Part shown: piece after piece, positions 36,166 through 45,683 of the stretch | How the letters are laid out: the number at the start of each line of letters is the position of its first letter | Position numbering within the stretch: the first letter of the stretch is position 1 | Assembly: GCA_963691715.1 (NCBI GenBank) | Contig: OY829281.1 | Span: 682,001-746,000 of the forward strand | Direction of reading: 5' to 3' | DNA from: HXMU1420-13 sp963691715 | Lineage (GTDB): Bacteria > Bacteroidota > Rhodothermia > Balneolales > Balneolaceae | DNA length: 64,000 nt | Program-made: the position numbers and the translations under genes | The notes under the pieces: model-generated | The model's input: only the letters and a program-made list of their open reading frames with translations | Database searches by the model: none | Told to the model about the DNA's origin: nothing

Positions 36166-37188
36166 TTAGAGTAAATGTGTGTATACTTCTTTAGTTTTTT
36201 GAGCGACTATCTCCCAAGTATAGTTCTCCACGATCCGCTTACATAAATGATCAGACTGGTTGTTATGTAAGCTATTGTTAACAGTGGTACTAATATTTTG
36301 AGTAGAATTTGGATCCACATATAAAGCAAGGTCTTCAAAATATTCTTTCGTACCACCATGCTTTGTTATAACAATGTTTGCACCAGCTAATGCAGCTTCT
36401 AATGCAGCTATTCCTGGAGTTTCGTACAAAGAGGGGAGACAAAATACTTTACATGCAGCATAAGCGCTTTCTAGTAATGGATCATTATGGTCCATACTAT
36501 TTAATAGCAAAACATTATGTGCAGATTCTGCCATTTCTAAACACGTTCTACTGTAAGTATCGTCATAAAAATCGCCAATTATTACTATTTGAGAATTTAT
36601 ATTAGGTGCTGACTTTAATAACTGGATTACATTTTTTCTTGGGGCACCCGCTTGACCCACAAATAAGACAAAATCTTTTAAACCATATGTATTTATAAAA
36701 TGATCGGGTGTGGCTCTTCTAAATCTTGATTCAACTCCATTAGGTATAATTTGAAGCTTTTCTCTATTTACTTTTAGCCCATCACGAACTAATTTTAACT
36801 CAGAGAGGGTGTTCGGTAAAATCATATCGGCATTTCTACAAATTTCAGACTTGATTCCGAAATCTGAACGTATTCCTTGTCCCACAAAAGATGCCATTCT
36901 TTCAATAAAAAGCGATAATGATATAATCGAAGAGTTTCTATTCGAATAAAAAACAGGGGATACGACAAGTTTAATACCATTAGATTTTATTTGATGTGCA
37001 ATTCCAATAGTTTCAGGACTTGCGGCAAAAATATGAACAAGATCAAAATTAAAATGCTCTTGATTGAATTGAATAAATTCTAAATCAACATTTAGCAACC
37101 GTAAATGGTGTGCGGTTTGCAAAACCTGTGTACGTACACCTCCATTAACAGAGGCAAGGCTTAAAGGTGCAGCAATTCCGATCTTCAT
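36166..37188 (-). CDS. Group 1 (GT4-type) glycosyltransferase
   Basis: I place the start at ATG 37188 (340 residues) because it overlaps the upstream stop as ATGA, the pattern used throughout this operon; an in-frame ATG at 37209 adds seven residues. It has a GT-B fold: an N-terminal glycine-rich loop after PLSLASVNGGVRTQV and a C-terminal donor-binding region with LPSLYETPGIAALEAALAG, where the E-x7-E pattern is conserved. It would add a sugar from an NDP-sugar on the cytoplasmic side. It is the last gene of the eight-gene operon. Confidence 0.88.
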   Translation of the reverse strand: MKIGIAAPLSLASVNGGVRTQVLQTAHHLRLLNVDLEFIQFNQEHFNFDLVHIFAASPETIGIAHQIKSNGIKLVVSPVFYSNRNSSIISLSLFIERMASFVGQGIRSDFGIKSEICRNADMILPNTLSELKLVRDGLKVNREKLQIIPNGVESRFRRATPDHFINTYGLKDFVLFVGQAGAPRKNVIQLLKSAPNINSQIVIIGDFYDDTYSRTCLEMAESAHNVLLLNSMDHNDPLLESAYAACKVFCLPSLYETPGIAALEAALAGANIVITKHGGTKEYFEDLALYVDPNSTQNISTTVNNSLHNNQSDHLCKRIVENYTWEIVAQKTKEVYTHLL

Positions 37189-38654
37189 AATTTTTTTCTG
37201 TTTTTCCAATCGAATATAGAAGTTTTTAGAAGCTTAAATCGATTTCCATTTAATTCTTGAAGAATTTCTTTCGTGTGATAGGATATTTTTGGGGAGGGAA
37301 AAGAATTAAAATCTGTAAGTGGTTTATGTACTTCTGAAGCTTTTAACAAAAAATATTCTTGGAAATTTACCGATACATTTAGAAAATAATTAAAACTGTT
37401 TTCTTTACAAGTAAGGGTTGAGGTTGCTTTATCAAAATATAGATGTAAGCTTGCCTCTTTACGATGTGCCCAAAAGTTAGCGATCTCTGTGAATGTAAGT
37501 GTAGCTAATCTAAGTTTATTTACTTCCTCAAATATACTTTTCCATAGTTGTGTTCCCTTTTGCATGGGATGATGATAAAAAATAATATTCTGCAATTGCT
37601 TAATCTTTGTATCTAGAACTTTTTTAAAATAATGACCCATTTCAGATTCAGGTACATTTAATCGATTCAGGCTTCCAGTACAAATAGGATGGATTGGAAT
37701 TTGTAAAGTTGGATGTTGATGTTCGTTATGAATCGGATGAAATGGAGTAGTGTCATAACCCAAAGTAAACTCAGAACTGTATTTAAAATTAAATGTAGCT
37801 AAGACATCGCCTAAACTCTTATTCCAAATTGCATATGGAACGCAAAAACCTTCTGGGATTAGCCCAGCATCAGTCATTATTTGTTTTCCTTGCTGAATAT
37901 TATTCATGATATGCTCATAACTAGAAGAAGTACCATGTTCATAGCCATGTAATGCTATTTCCTGCTTTTCCAAGGAATTAAAATGGTGCATCCATTCTTC
38001 ATGTGCTTTTACATGTAAAAACCAAGTAATAGGCACTTGGTAGGTTGAAGATATGCTATAGAGTTCATCTATTGTATCTTGGGAGCCATAATCGGTATCT
38101 ACTCTAAATGCAAAAAATGGTTGTCTTGATGGTGAATGCCACTTATTTACATAAGGGAGATTTCGATGGAAATGAAGTTTTTTAATTAGAATCTCGATAG
38201 TTAATCTTAGATTCTCATGGTTTACTGAACTTACGATTTCATCTGGATGGCAACCCTTTTTGAACGGAAATCTCTTTCTTTTATACTTTGTGCAAGAAAA
38301 TTCTACGTCAGGATTAAAAGAAATAGAAAACAATAATCCATTACCCAAATGATATTGTTCGATAGCATTTGAATAATCAAGAGGTAAAGAGATTGGATGA
38401 TGGGATTTTATTTGTTCATGAACAAAGATGGATCGAACATTTTCACATAAAATGACACCTCCATTTCCCTCATCAAGATATCTGTAAATTTCTTTTTTAT
38501 TTTCATTATTTAGAGTGGAATTAATTATTAAACAAGAATAATTATTTTCAAGAGGGGATGAAAAATCAATTTTTTCAATGTTAACTCCTAGCTGATCAAA
38601 AAGACTACACCATGCAGCATTTAGAGACGATATTCCGACACATAATCGTATCAT
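37185..38654 (-). CDS. Polysaccharide-deacetylase-like protein
   Basis: The 489-residue protein has an N-terminal region resembling a glutamine-amidotransferase-like or Rossmann fold (1-150, unassigned) and a NodB-like domain (about 180-390). The NodB metal site is suggested by FAFRVDTDYG (Asp-Asp) and IALHGYEHG (two His). No signal peptide is seen, so it may act in the cytoplasm. A C-terminal ~90 residues are unassigned. The start overlaps the flippase stop by four bases. Likely role: N-deacetylation of a sugar in the glycan this locus makes. Confidence 0.75.
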   Translation of the reverse strand: MIRLCVGISSLNAAWCSLFDQLGVNIEKIDFSSPLENNYSCLIINSTLNNENKKEIYRYLDEGNGGVILCENVRSIFVHEQIKSHHPISLPLDYSNAIEQYHLGNGLLFSISFNPDVEFSCTKYKRKRFPFKKGCHPDEIVSSVNHENLRLTIEILIKKLHFHRNLPYVNKWHSPSRQPFFAFRVDTDYGSQDTIDELYSISSTYQVPITWFLHVKAHEEWMHHFNSLEKQEIALHGYEHGTSSSYEHIMNNIQQGKQIMTDAGLIPEGFCVPYAIWNKSLGDVLATFNFKYSSEFTLGYDTTPFHPIHNEHQHPTLQIPIHPICTGSLNRLNVPESEMGHYFKKVLDTKIKQLQNIIFYHHPMQKGTQLWKSIFEEVNKLRLATLTFTEIANFWAHRKEASLHLYFDKATSTLTCKENSFNYFLNVSVNFQEYFLLKASEVHKPLTDFNSFPSPKISYHTKEILQELNGNRFKLLKTSIFDWKNRKKL

Positions 38655-40054
38655 TTAGTTAAAATAGTAGTTAACCATTTAAGATCATCAACACGTAGAA
38701 TCTTAAAGAGTAAAAGGCTCCCACATAAAATAACAGTGGCAATGCATGCTTTAATTGCGGGAATGATAGGGAACAATGTTGAACCAAAATACACAATCAA
38801 ACCAAGTATTAAGGTTATTAAAAAAGGATGTATATAGTTAAATGATGATGTTTTATTAAACATATAAAAACAAATCATCGCAATGATCATTTCGCTAATT
38901 GCTACTGCAAATCCCACCATAGCAGAATTTAAATATATCGAAGAACATACAATTAAGATAGTTGCAATAATGCCTCCATAACTTGCAGCTTTTAAAAATT
39001 CACTATCTTTACCAACGGCTATTAAGCCGTGAGAAAACATACTGTTTTGAAAAGTAAAAAACAGGAATAAGCTCAGTGAAATTATGATTGGTGCAGAAGC
39101 TATAAAATCTTTACCAAAAAGAAATGATGAGAAATCATCAGCTCCGATAGCGGTAAAAACAGAAACAAGTACACCAACACTTAACATGATTCTGCTAGTA
39201 TGTTCCAGATTTACTAATGCTTGTTCTTTATTTTCCACCCATTGTTTAGAAAGATTTGGTATCAATAATTGTACAAAAAGTCGATCTAGAAGCATGCCAA
39301 TAAGAATTAAACGAAATGCTGCTCCATATAATCCAGCTTCTGATTTAGACATGAAAATACCAATCATAATTGGAGGTAAAAGCTGAATCACATTCGTAAA
39401 TAATAATCCAAAACCTAATGAAAAAGTTGTGCCAAAAAGATGTATATAGGTTTTAATAGAACTACTCTTATATGCAAATGCATTATTTTTAAACGCCAAG
39501 CTTATTAATAGTACAGCGGATATAAAATATCCGGAAACGTAAAATATGGGTAAATGAAGGATATCTGAGAAATCCTTAATAAAAATTATGGCGCCTAAAG
39601 TATATATTGCCATCTGTATCGTACGAGAGATGGCGTTAATTTCAAACCGTTGTATTCCATTAAAATACCATTCGATTAGGTATGCATGAATCAGCATAAC
39701 AATTAAAAATCGTCGCGTGAGAACAATTTGTTTTGGGTCTTCAAAAAAATAGGGGAGTATGATCCACGCCACAAAAAATACACTGGTTGCTAATAGCATT
39801 CTAGAAACCTGAATATCAAACGGATGAAAGTGTCTTTTTTCAGGCGATTTTGCTACTTCTCTTGTACCTATACTAAATAATCCAAAATCTCCGAAAAACA
39901 CACAATAACCAACAAAGGCAATGGCTACCGTAACCATTCCAAATCCTTCTGTTCCTAAAATTCTAGTCAAGTAAATGGTTAAGATAAACCCAAGCCCTTT
40001 ACTAGCTAAATCGCCGGTAACAATATGTACTATTTTTGTTGCTAATTTGGACAA
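38651..40054 (-). CDS. Polysaccharide flippase (Wzx/MOP superfamily)
   Basis: The 467-residue protein has about 12-14 predicted membrane segments and starts with GDLASKGLGFILTIYLTRILG, the typical opening of Wzx-type oligosaccharide translocases. It would move a lipid-linked oligosaccharide across the inner membrane. It sits between two glycosyltransferases and a deacetylase-like gene. No Wzy polymerase or priming transferase is seen in the operon. Confidence 0.9.
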   Translation of the reverse strand: MSKLATKIVHIVTGDLASKGLGFILTIYLTRILGTEGFGMVTVAIAFVGYCVFFGDFGLFSIGTREVAKSPEKRHFHPFDIQVSRMLLATSVFFVAWIILPYFFEDPKQIVLTRRFLIVMLIHAYLIEWYFNGIQRFEINAISRTIQMAIYTLGAIIFIKDFSDILHLPIFYVSGYFISAVLLISLAFKNNAFAYKSSSIKTYIHLFGTTFSLGFGLLFTNVIQLLPPIMIGIFMSKSEAGLYGAAFRLILIGMLLDRLFVQLLIPNLSKQWVENKEQALVNLEHTSRIMLSVGVLVSVFTAIGADDFSSFLFGKDFIASAPIIISLSLFLFFTFQNSMFSHGLIAVGKDSEFLKAASYGGIIATILIVCSSIYLNSAMVGFAVAISEMIIAMICFYMFNKTSSFNYIHPFLITLILGLIVYFGSTLFPIIPAIKACIATVILCGSLLLFKILRVDDLKWLTTILTK

Positions 40055-40057
40055 AAG

Positions 40058-41062
40058 TTAATTCAATAAATGTTTCAAATGAGATTTCAATTCTTCTTCA
40101 TTAGAAAATAAGTGAGCACTTTGTGTAGGTTTTAAATCGATAAGAGTACCTTTTCTAGGTAATATCATTTTTTTATCATACGATTTTGCTAATTCCACGC
40201 CCCCTGAGGTGTTAATATCCTTAAAGTTGAAAAGGCAGATATCTATAGAATTCATAATAACAGGTATATCAATTTCTTCAACAAATCCTGGTTTATAAAC
40301 TAACCATGTATGTTTATTAGATAACTGGATTAATTGAGCATGCAATTCTTTTTGCCCTTTTTTCACATATCCAAAGATTAGATATTTGCCCTTAAAATTC
40401 AGTTCATCTAGAATACGAATATTCTCTAACAGATTTTTATAGTTACTTATAGCACCAAAAGAACCTATAATAGTTAAGTTATGATCTATGTTTAATTCAA
40501 ATTTTGAATTTAAAAGATCAATAGCTAATTGTTTTTCAATCTGTTCACTTGGAAAGGTAGGGTGAGGAAATACTATGATTTTATGTTCCTTAACACGATA
40601 TTTTTTAGCTACAAGCTGTACTTGAGATGCTGAATGTACCAGAATTATGTGTGCCTTTTTTGCCATCCAGCGATGTAATCGTAGATGTAGATTCAACCAT
40701 CTTTCATTATGTGGTTTAATGTTATGAATGGTCCAAACAAGTTTCCCTCCAAAAAATGTATACAGCCATATTATTTTCACCTTATATATCATTCCAAGAA
40801 GTGCTTTATAATCTTGAAATTCAAGCCAATGATAATGGAGTATTGGTTTTTTGCCAAGAAGTTGGGCTAATAAAAATTTAATATGTCCTATAGCGGATGT
40901 ACTATGTACATATATATTTGGGTGTTTTTCTATTAAAGAGGCATATAATAGATATAGATAATCTGTTTTAGGATAATTGAAACGAATACATGGGACCACA
41001 AACACATGTTTATAGCCCAAACCTATACGGGAGAACATTTCGTGAATTGAATGAGGTGTCAT
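40058..41062 (-). CDS. Glycosyltransferase, GT-B fold
   Basis: The 334-residue protein resembles the family-1/GT4 glycosyltransferases (with a weaker likeness to GumK/WcaL types). The N-terminal half carries LHYHWLEF and WTIHNIKPHN, and the C-terminal half has FGAISNYKN and a donor-site region ending in GGVELAKSYDKKMI. The usual E-x7-E motif is weakened. The gene starts 16 bases after the PorV-like gene and ends 3 bases before the flippase. Confidence 0.8.
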   Translation of the reverse strand: MTPHSIHEMFSRIGLGYKHVFVVPCIRFNYPKTDYLYLLYASLIEKHPNIYVHSTSAIGHIKFLLAQLLGKKPILHYHWLEFQDYKALLGMIYKVKIIWLYTFFGGKLVWTIHNIKPHNERWLNLHLRLHRWMAKKAHIILVHSASQVQLVAKKYRVKEHKIIVFPHPTFPSEQIEKQLAIDLLNSKFELNIDHNLTIIGSFGAISNYKNLLENIRILDELNFKGKYLIFGYVKKGQKELHAQLIQLSNKHTWLVYKPGFVEEIDIPVIMNSIDICLFNFKDINTSGGVELAKSYDKKMILPRKGTLIDLKPTQSAHLFSNEEELKSHLKHLLN

Positions 41063-41078
41063 TCAGATTTAATAGTAT

Positions 41079-42017
41079 CTACAATTCATATTGAAGTCCA
41101 ATAGAATGTACTGTTCCAAAGCCTGTATTGAAAGGAATAATTGCATAATCAAATGATACTTTTTCAGCGATAAAACCTATACCATAAGACATAGGTCGAA
41201 CATTTTGTTGAGTTCTATACCCTATATTGATTTTAACAATCTGAGATACTAATAGCTCTAAACCAACATTAAAGTATGATTTGATAGGTATAAAATCCTC
41301 CTCATTACTAGAAATAGATTCTATGGGTTGTACAAAATCTCCCATTAAGGTAAAAAGAATCGGTAGTTCAGGATTTTTTTTATGGGTAAATTCTAAAACA
41401 TCAACAGCGATTCCTAGATTAAAAGTAGATGGAAGTATTGTTGCAGTTTCATCTAATTTTTCCATTGTACCTATATTCAGGATTGAAGAACCCAATCTAA
41501 TACCTCCGTTTGATAAAGAAGTAGATATTCCAAAATTAAATGCATAACCCGTAGCTCTAAATGGGTAAATATCTTCGGTTAAAAACTGAGTCGAGAAACC
41601 GACATTAATTCCTTTTAAATTAATAGCATATGCACCAGATATTGATAAATATTGGATGCTAAAGTCACCATTTGACTCACCAGGATTATTCCTTTGTTCA
41701 AAGCCTGATATTCCTGATGTATAAAATGAAAATGCAAAAGCTCTATTTCCACTTTTTAAATTAATACCGCCAAACAAATTTTTTGTATCCAAAATCCAAT
41801 TTGTATAGCCAAAGCTTAAAGAAGGGCGATCTTGAAGTACAAGTAATGATGGATTTGTATAAATAGATGAAGCGCCATTAGGTGTTGCAACCGCGGCCCC
41901 AGAAAGTGATAATTCAGCTGCTGTTGGACCAATTTCCAAAAATTGTATTCCACTTGACTGTGCATTTAGTTGACTAAATACAAATACAAGGAATAAAAAT
42001 GTAATCGTTAATTTCAT
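41079..42017 (-). CDS. PorV/PorQ-like outer membrane barrel protein
   Basis: The 312-residue protein has a signal peptide (residues about 1-19, ending NAQ). The mature start (LEIGPTAAELSLSGAAVATPNGASSIYTNPS) is the hallmark of PorV/PorQ and UPF0164 proteins, which are FadL-like barrels. PorV shuttles T9SS substrates to the surface. No T9SS core gene lies nearby. The start overlaps the preceding paralogous gene by four bases. Confidence 0.82.
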   Translation of the reverse strand: MKLTITFLFLVFVFSQLNAQSSGIQFLEIGPTAAELSLSGAAVATPNGASSIYTNPSLLVLQDRPSLSFGYTNWILDTKNLFGGINLKSGNRAFAFSFYTSGISGFEQRNNPGESNGDFSIQYLSISGAYAINLKGINVGFSTQFLTEDIYPFRATGYAFNFGISTSLSNGGIRLGSSILNIGTMEKLDETATILPSTFNLGIAVDVLEFTHKKNPELPILFTLMGDFVQPIESISSNEEDFIPIKSYFNVGLELLVSQIVKINIGYRTQQNVRPMSYGIGFIAEKVSFDYAIIPFNTGFGTVHSIGLQYEL

Positions 42018-43054
42018 AAATTTAAACGTAAGGCATACACATGGATATTAGAAATACCATATGGTTCTGAAACAAAGGCATAATCAAAAGATGGGGAAAA
42101 AGTATCAAAAGGTAAATGGATAGAAAAGCCACTACTAAAAGATCCACTGTCGGATTCATCAGAATCCGTTATTCTGTAGCCTGCTCGCAAAGAAAATCGC
42201 TCATGGGCATGCCATGTACCACCAAATTTTAACGCTCCTGTATTTGAATTAACCGAACTTATTCTACTTATTTGGGCAGGGTTTCCATCACTATCAATAA
42301 ATGTTTCATAATTATTAATTTCACTTTCAAATGTTTTTAGTTCATATTCTGCTTGTAATGCATATTTTCGTCGTTCATATGAGAATGCCCATTTATAGCG
42401 AATTGGAAAATTATTAACCACATTTCTGGATTGTGATTGGTTGTATAAATCGCCAGAATTCCATGTATAATTTGCGAACATATCTTGAATCGCTACAGCA
42501 ACATTCAGGTGGTTTCCAAATTTATAAAGAAACCCAAGATCAACACCAACCGCTGTGGTAGAATTTAGTTCTTTGTGGTAGTTGGCATAATTAAGTTTAA
42601 AACTAATCCCAGCTTGAAAACGATCGCTAAAGCGTAATCCAAATGACGTATTGATCTGATACTCTGCAATATCAAAAGTACCAAGTGGATAACCGCTTTC
42701 AGATCTTTCGCTAAAATCGTTGACTCCACTTCTAATTATACCAATAGAAATTCCCGCATTGGGAGGCAATTGGAAGGTAGAACCAAATGTCTGATAAACT
42801 CTATCAAAATCTAAGGTAGATACTGACATATCAAGTTGGTTACCATTTAATTTCTGGGCTGCTAATGCAGGGTTGTAATAAGGATAAATCCCATCAAATG
42901 TAGAGGCGGTCATAGCGTTTGAAACGGCCATACCTCTTGGACCATAACCGAGACTTAAGCTAGCACCAGCGGTTCCTCCATATTGTGAAAATGCTGATGT
43001 AGATAGTGTTAACAGAAATGTAACGAGTAGAAATGTAAGAGTACTTTTTGTCAT
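42014..43054 (-). CDS. PorV/PorQ-like outer membrane barrel protein, second copy
   Basis: The 346-residue protein has a signal peptide (residues about 1-23, ending AFSQ) and the same family start, with YGPRGMAVSNAM and YPYYNPA corresponding to the GxxALG and NPA blocks of PorV-like proteins. The rest is alternating beta strands ending in an aromatic/Leu C-terminus. It is only distantly similar to its downstream neighbour, so the tandem pair is old or functionally split. Both gene joints are four-base overlaps. Confidence 0.8.
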   Translation of the reverse strand: MTKSTLTFLLVTFLLTLSTSAFSQYGGTAGASLSLGYGPRGMAVSNAMTASTFDGIYPYYNPALAAQKLNGNQLDMSVSTLDFDRVYQTFGSTFQLPPNAGISIGIIRSGVNDFSERSESGYPLGTFDIAEYQINTSFGLRFSDRFQAGISFKLNYANYHKELNSTTAVGVDLGFLYKFGNHLNVAVAIQDMFANYTWNSGDLYNQSQSRNVVNNFPIRYKWAFSYERRKYALQAEYELKTFESEINNYETFIDSDGNPAQISRISSVNSNTGALKFGGTWHAHERFSLRAGYRITDSDESDSGSFSSGFSIHLPFDTFSPSFDYAFVSEPYGISNIHVYALRLNL

Positions 43055-44637
43055 TCGATTAGGAGGATTTTTCCATCTATAGTTTTGTTTTTTGTTTCAA
43101 TAATGTAAAAGTAAGGGCCATTAGCTACTTTTCTACCAAGATTATCCATTCCATCCCATATTGATTCATAAGATCCTTCCAAGCGGTATGTATTTTCAAT
43201 ATCTCGAACTAAGTTCATTCCAAAATCAAAGATTCTTACTTTTACATTACCCTCTTTTGTAACATCGTATCGTATTCGTACTATTTCATGCTCATTTGGT
43301 GAATAAGGGTTAGGATAAGCATAAGTTAAGACCGATTTTGCATTTGGCGAATATGTATTTCCTCCTGATAAAGGGAAATTTACTCTTGTTATTTCCCAAG
43401 TTTTACCAAAATCATCCGTTGAGATTAATCCATCTGTGGTACCAATCCATATTCGATTTGTACTAGTGGTTGCCCCATTAAATCTTGTTGAATTTTTTAA
43501 AAACGTATTAGCAGATCGTATTTGCGGACTTTGAATCCATGAATCTCCACCATCAGAAGAAATAAATAATCCATCATCACCACCAGCAAAAACATAACCA
43601 TCCTTAAATGTAATAGCTGAAATTCTACGGTCAATTAACCTTCTTTTAAAAGTATAACCTCCATCTTCAGTAAATACTATCCCATTCCTATCAAGTCCTT
43701 CAAAGGGAGAACCCGTTCCTTCTGCTTTCCAATTTGTCATCCAAACTCTGCCTGTTGAAATATCTTCTTTTATTTCAATAATCCATCTGGCAAGTAGTCC
43801 TTTATTTGAATTATCAAAACCTACATTACGCCATCTAATACTATCAATGGGAGCAGTTAATGCATTATTTGAAATATTAATGCCACCTGCACTACCATAC
43901 CATACACGATTTTTTGAATCAATTAAAACTGAAAACCCTTTAAGATTATCATCCCTTACGCTATTATATATATTTACGGGTTCACATGGGTTAGAGCTTG
44001 TAACTAAACAATCTTGCCAGAAATAATCGTTGTTTTCTGGGGTTAATTCAGAAACTCCAAATGGAGGAAGAACAACTCTTTCCCAAGAATCACCAAAATC
44101 GGTACTTCTCAAAAGCCCTGAGGCCCAATTTGCAGAAAACACAACATCTCCTCGAAATACTGTATTATATGGTGGAGATTGTTCTGGAACTATTATTCGC
44201 TTCCGAACATATGTATTGCCCCCGTATAGGAAAGTAGTGTCTTCATCTACGGATAAGTCTAAGAGAAAATCGCTGAACCGCCAAGAATTTCCACCATCTA
44301 CTGAAAAATAGTACCCAAATCCTGCGGGTTGAAGTCCAGCAAGAGTCTCGGATATGAACCCAAGTCCAGCTACCACGGTATCTCTATTAACATCCAAAGA
44401 AAAGACTCTAGCGTTACTTTCATCAATAAAATCAATACCAACTGGGCGGAACCATTCTGGTGAATTATTGATGTTTCTATTTAGTGATGGACTTATCCAA
44501 ACAGTATCACCAGTAGCAGCAATAGAAGTTACTCCGTTTTGTCTTATTGAATTAAATTCTGAAGAAATTTGGCCTGTAAATTGTGCAAAAATTGTGCTAG
44601 GTACTAGCAAAATTACGAATTGAATAAAAATTTTCAC
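43051..44637 (-). CDS. Secreted Asp-box beta-propeller protein with FlgD-like/T9SS-type C-terminal domain
   Basis: The 528-residue protein has a signal peptide (residues about 1-18, ending FAQ). At least five Asp-box/BNR motifs of type S-x-D-x-G-x-x-W are visible (SVDGGNSWRF, STDFGDSWER, TEDGGYTFKR, SSDGGDSWIQ, STDDFGKTWE), implying a propeller. The last ~90 residues (from YPNPYSPNEHE) form an Ig-like FlgD or type A sorting domain ending ANGPYFYIIETKN, as used for T9SS export. It is likely exposed or secreted. No sialidase catalytic residues were recognised. Overlaps on both sides are four bases. Confidence 0.82.
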   Translation of the reverse strand: MKIFIQFVILLVPSTIFAQFTGQISSEFNSIRQNGVTSIAATGDTVWISPSLNRNINNSPEWFRPVGIDFIDESNARVFSLDVNRDTVVAGLGFISETLAGLQPAGFGYYFSVDGGNSWRFSDFLLDLSVDEDTTFLYGGNTYVRKRIIVPEQSPPYNTVFRGDVVFSANWASGLLRSTDFGDSWERVVLPPFGVSELTPENNDYFWQDCLVTSSNPCEPVNIYNSVRDDNLKGFSVLIDSKNRVWYGSAGGINISNNALTAPIDSIRWRNVGFDNSNKGLLARWIIEIKEDISTGRVWMTNWKAEGTGSPFEGLDRNGIVFTEDGGYTFKRRLIDRRISAITFKDGYVFAGGDDGLFISSDGGDSWIQSPQIRSANTFLKNSTRFNGATTSTNRIWIGTTDGLISTDDFGKTWEITRVNFPLSGGNTYSPNAKSVLTYAYPNPYSPNEHEIVRIRYDVTKEGNVKVRIFDFGMNLVRDIENTYRLEGSYESIWDGMDNLGRKVANGPYFYIIETKNKTIDGKILLIE

Positions 44638-45440
44638 TGATTATTTGTGATTTTAAAAGTCGTAGTTGTTGTGTCGCTATGAATACCGCCTTGATCTATG
44701 GCATAATATTCAATGTTATAAGATTCAGTTGTTCGTTCAGAGTTAGCCTGAATAGGAAATGTAATTGTAAATACTGAATCATTAGCGAATGTATCATTAT
44801 ATGTGGTACCATCATCGAACATTTGATAAGGGCTAGATGGTAACTCATCACCAAAGACATCTATAATGCGTACTAATACTCGATCTATAGTCTCTTGTCC
44901 ATCTTGGTCGGTTACTTTTGCGGTGAAAATTGTATTGAATTGTCCACTTTCCGGTCGGTTTACTTCTAAGGGATTTTCGACCATAAGGATTTGAGGCTTC
45001 GCATTGGAAAAACCAATTAATTCGATATTATATTCCGCAGAGTTAAAATTTCCATATTCATCATAAACGGAAACTTGCACTATGTAATCTTGTATTTGAG
45101 TAGTCGAAGTATTTAAATCAAATGATGCGATGTAAAAATTATCTTCAGTATTAGCTAGTGTTCCAGATGCTATAGTTTCCCTTGTAGAACTTTTTTTTAC
45201 TACATAATCTGATATCTCTGAACTTCCTAGAACAGAAATTTCTGTTTGGATTTCAAAGGTTAGCGTCGTGTCTTTATATCCATCATCCTGTAACGTAAAC
45301 TGAACGAATGATGGGGTGACATCAATAGATAAGATTGATGATTGATTTGAGGTAACAGCTTGAGGAATTGAAGTATCACAATGCACATAAAACAGTGGTA
45401 ATAAAAACAAAAATAAAGCAGAGTGTTTTAAAGGTCTCAA
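44634..45440 (-). CDS. Lipoprotein with Ig-like repeats
   Basis: The 268-residue protein has a lipobox FYVHC with the lipidated Cys at residue 21. The remainder is beta-rich and suggests two or three Ig/cadherin-like domains, with repeated FT(A/I)KVTDQDG- and DSVFTI-type strands. I recognise no specific family. It is the first gene of the eight-gene minus-strand operon and its upstream region is shared divergently with the trp leader. It may be a surface or outer membrane partner of the PorV-like proteins. Confidence 0.75.
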   Translation of the reverse strand: MRPLKHSALFLFLLPLFYVHCDTSIPQAVTSNQSSILSIDVTPSFVQFTLQDDGYKDTTLTFEIQTEISVLGSSEISDYVVKKSSTRETIASGTLANTEDNFYIASFDLNTSTTQIQDYIVQVSVYDEYGNFNSAEYNIELIGFSNAKPQILMVENPLEVNRPESGQFNTIFTAKVTDQDGQETIDRVLVRIIDVFGDELPSSPYQMFDDGTTYNDTFANDSVFTITFPIQANSERTTESYNIEYYAIDQGGIHSDTTTTTFKITNNQ

Positions 45441-45537
45441 AACGATTTAATTGCGGAATTATGAATTGTTTAGTTGCAGGTTTTCTTTCAAAGCCACTGA
45501 ACGAAATTTATAAATTAAAATTGTTTCTAAATATTCG

Positions 45538-45566
45538 TTGCTTTTAGAAAAGTGCACTTTTATATT
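45538..45566 (+). promoter_or_regulatory. Candidate trp promoter
   Basis: TTGCTT (45538-45543) and TATATT (45561-45566) are spaced by 17 bases. The predicted start of transcription would fall within a few bases of the leader ATG at 45574, implying a nearly leaderless leader peptide. This is a weak-to-moderate match only. Confidence 0.4.
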
Positions 45567-45573
45567 AAAATTT

Positions 45574-45648
45574 ATGATTCAAAAGGTACAAAATATTATA
45601 ACATGGTGGTGGCTGTCTTTTTTAAATACAGCGGGTAATTTTTGTTAA
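45574..45648 (+). CDS. trpL: trp leader peptide with three consecutive Trp codons
   Basis: An ATG at 45574 opens a 24-codon frame (peptide MIQKVQNIITWWWLSF and eight more residues) that ends at TAA 45646-45648. Codons 11-13 (45604-45612) are TGG TGG TGG. Trp is the rarest amino acid, and three in a row just before a trp operon is the hallmark of ribosome-mediated attenuation. The stop lies upstream of the terminator hairpin, and the stall site lies 15 bases before the antiterminator arm. There is no Shine-Dalgarno sequence, as for most genes here. It is too short for routine gene finders. Confidence 0.9.
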   Translation: MIQKVQNIITWWWLSFLNTAGNFC

Positions 45649-45683
45649 TTTTGTCTTAAATAAATTGATACGATTCCCGCTGT
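45628..45683 (+). promoter_or_regulatory. trp antiterminator pairing
   Basis: ACAGCGGG (45628-45635) is exactly complementary to CCCGCTGT (45676-45683). This 2:3 pairing uses the same CCCGCT that forms the terminator. A ribosome stalled on the Trp codons would leave ACAGCGGG free and allow it; a ribosome reaching the leader stop would cover it. Confidence 0.85.

Noticed and set aside
45603..45638. Alternative 11-codon leader frame starting at ATG 45603
   Set aside because: It contains no Trp codons; the overlapping frame from 45574 has three and the right stop position.
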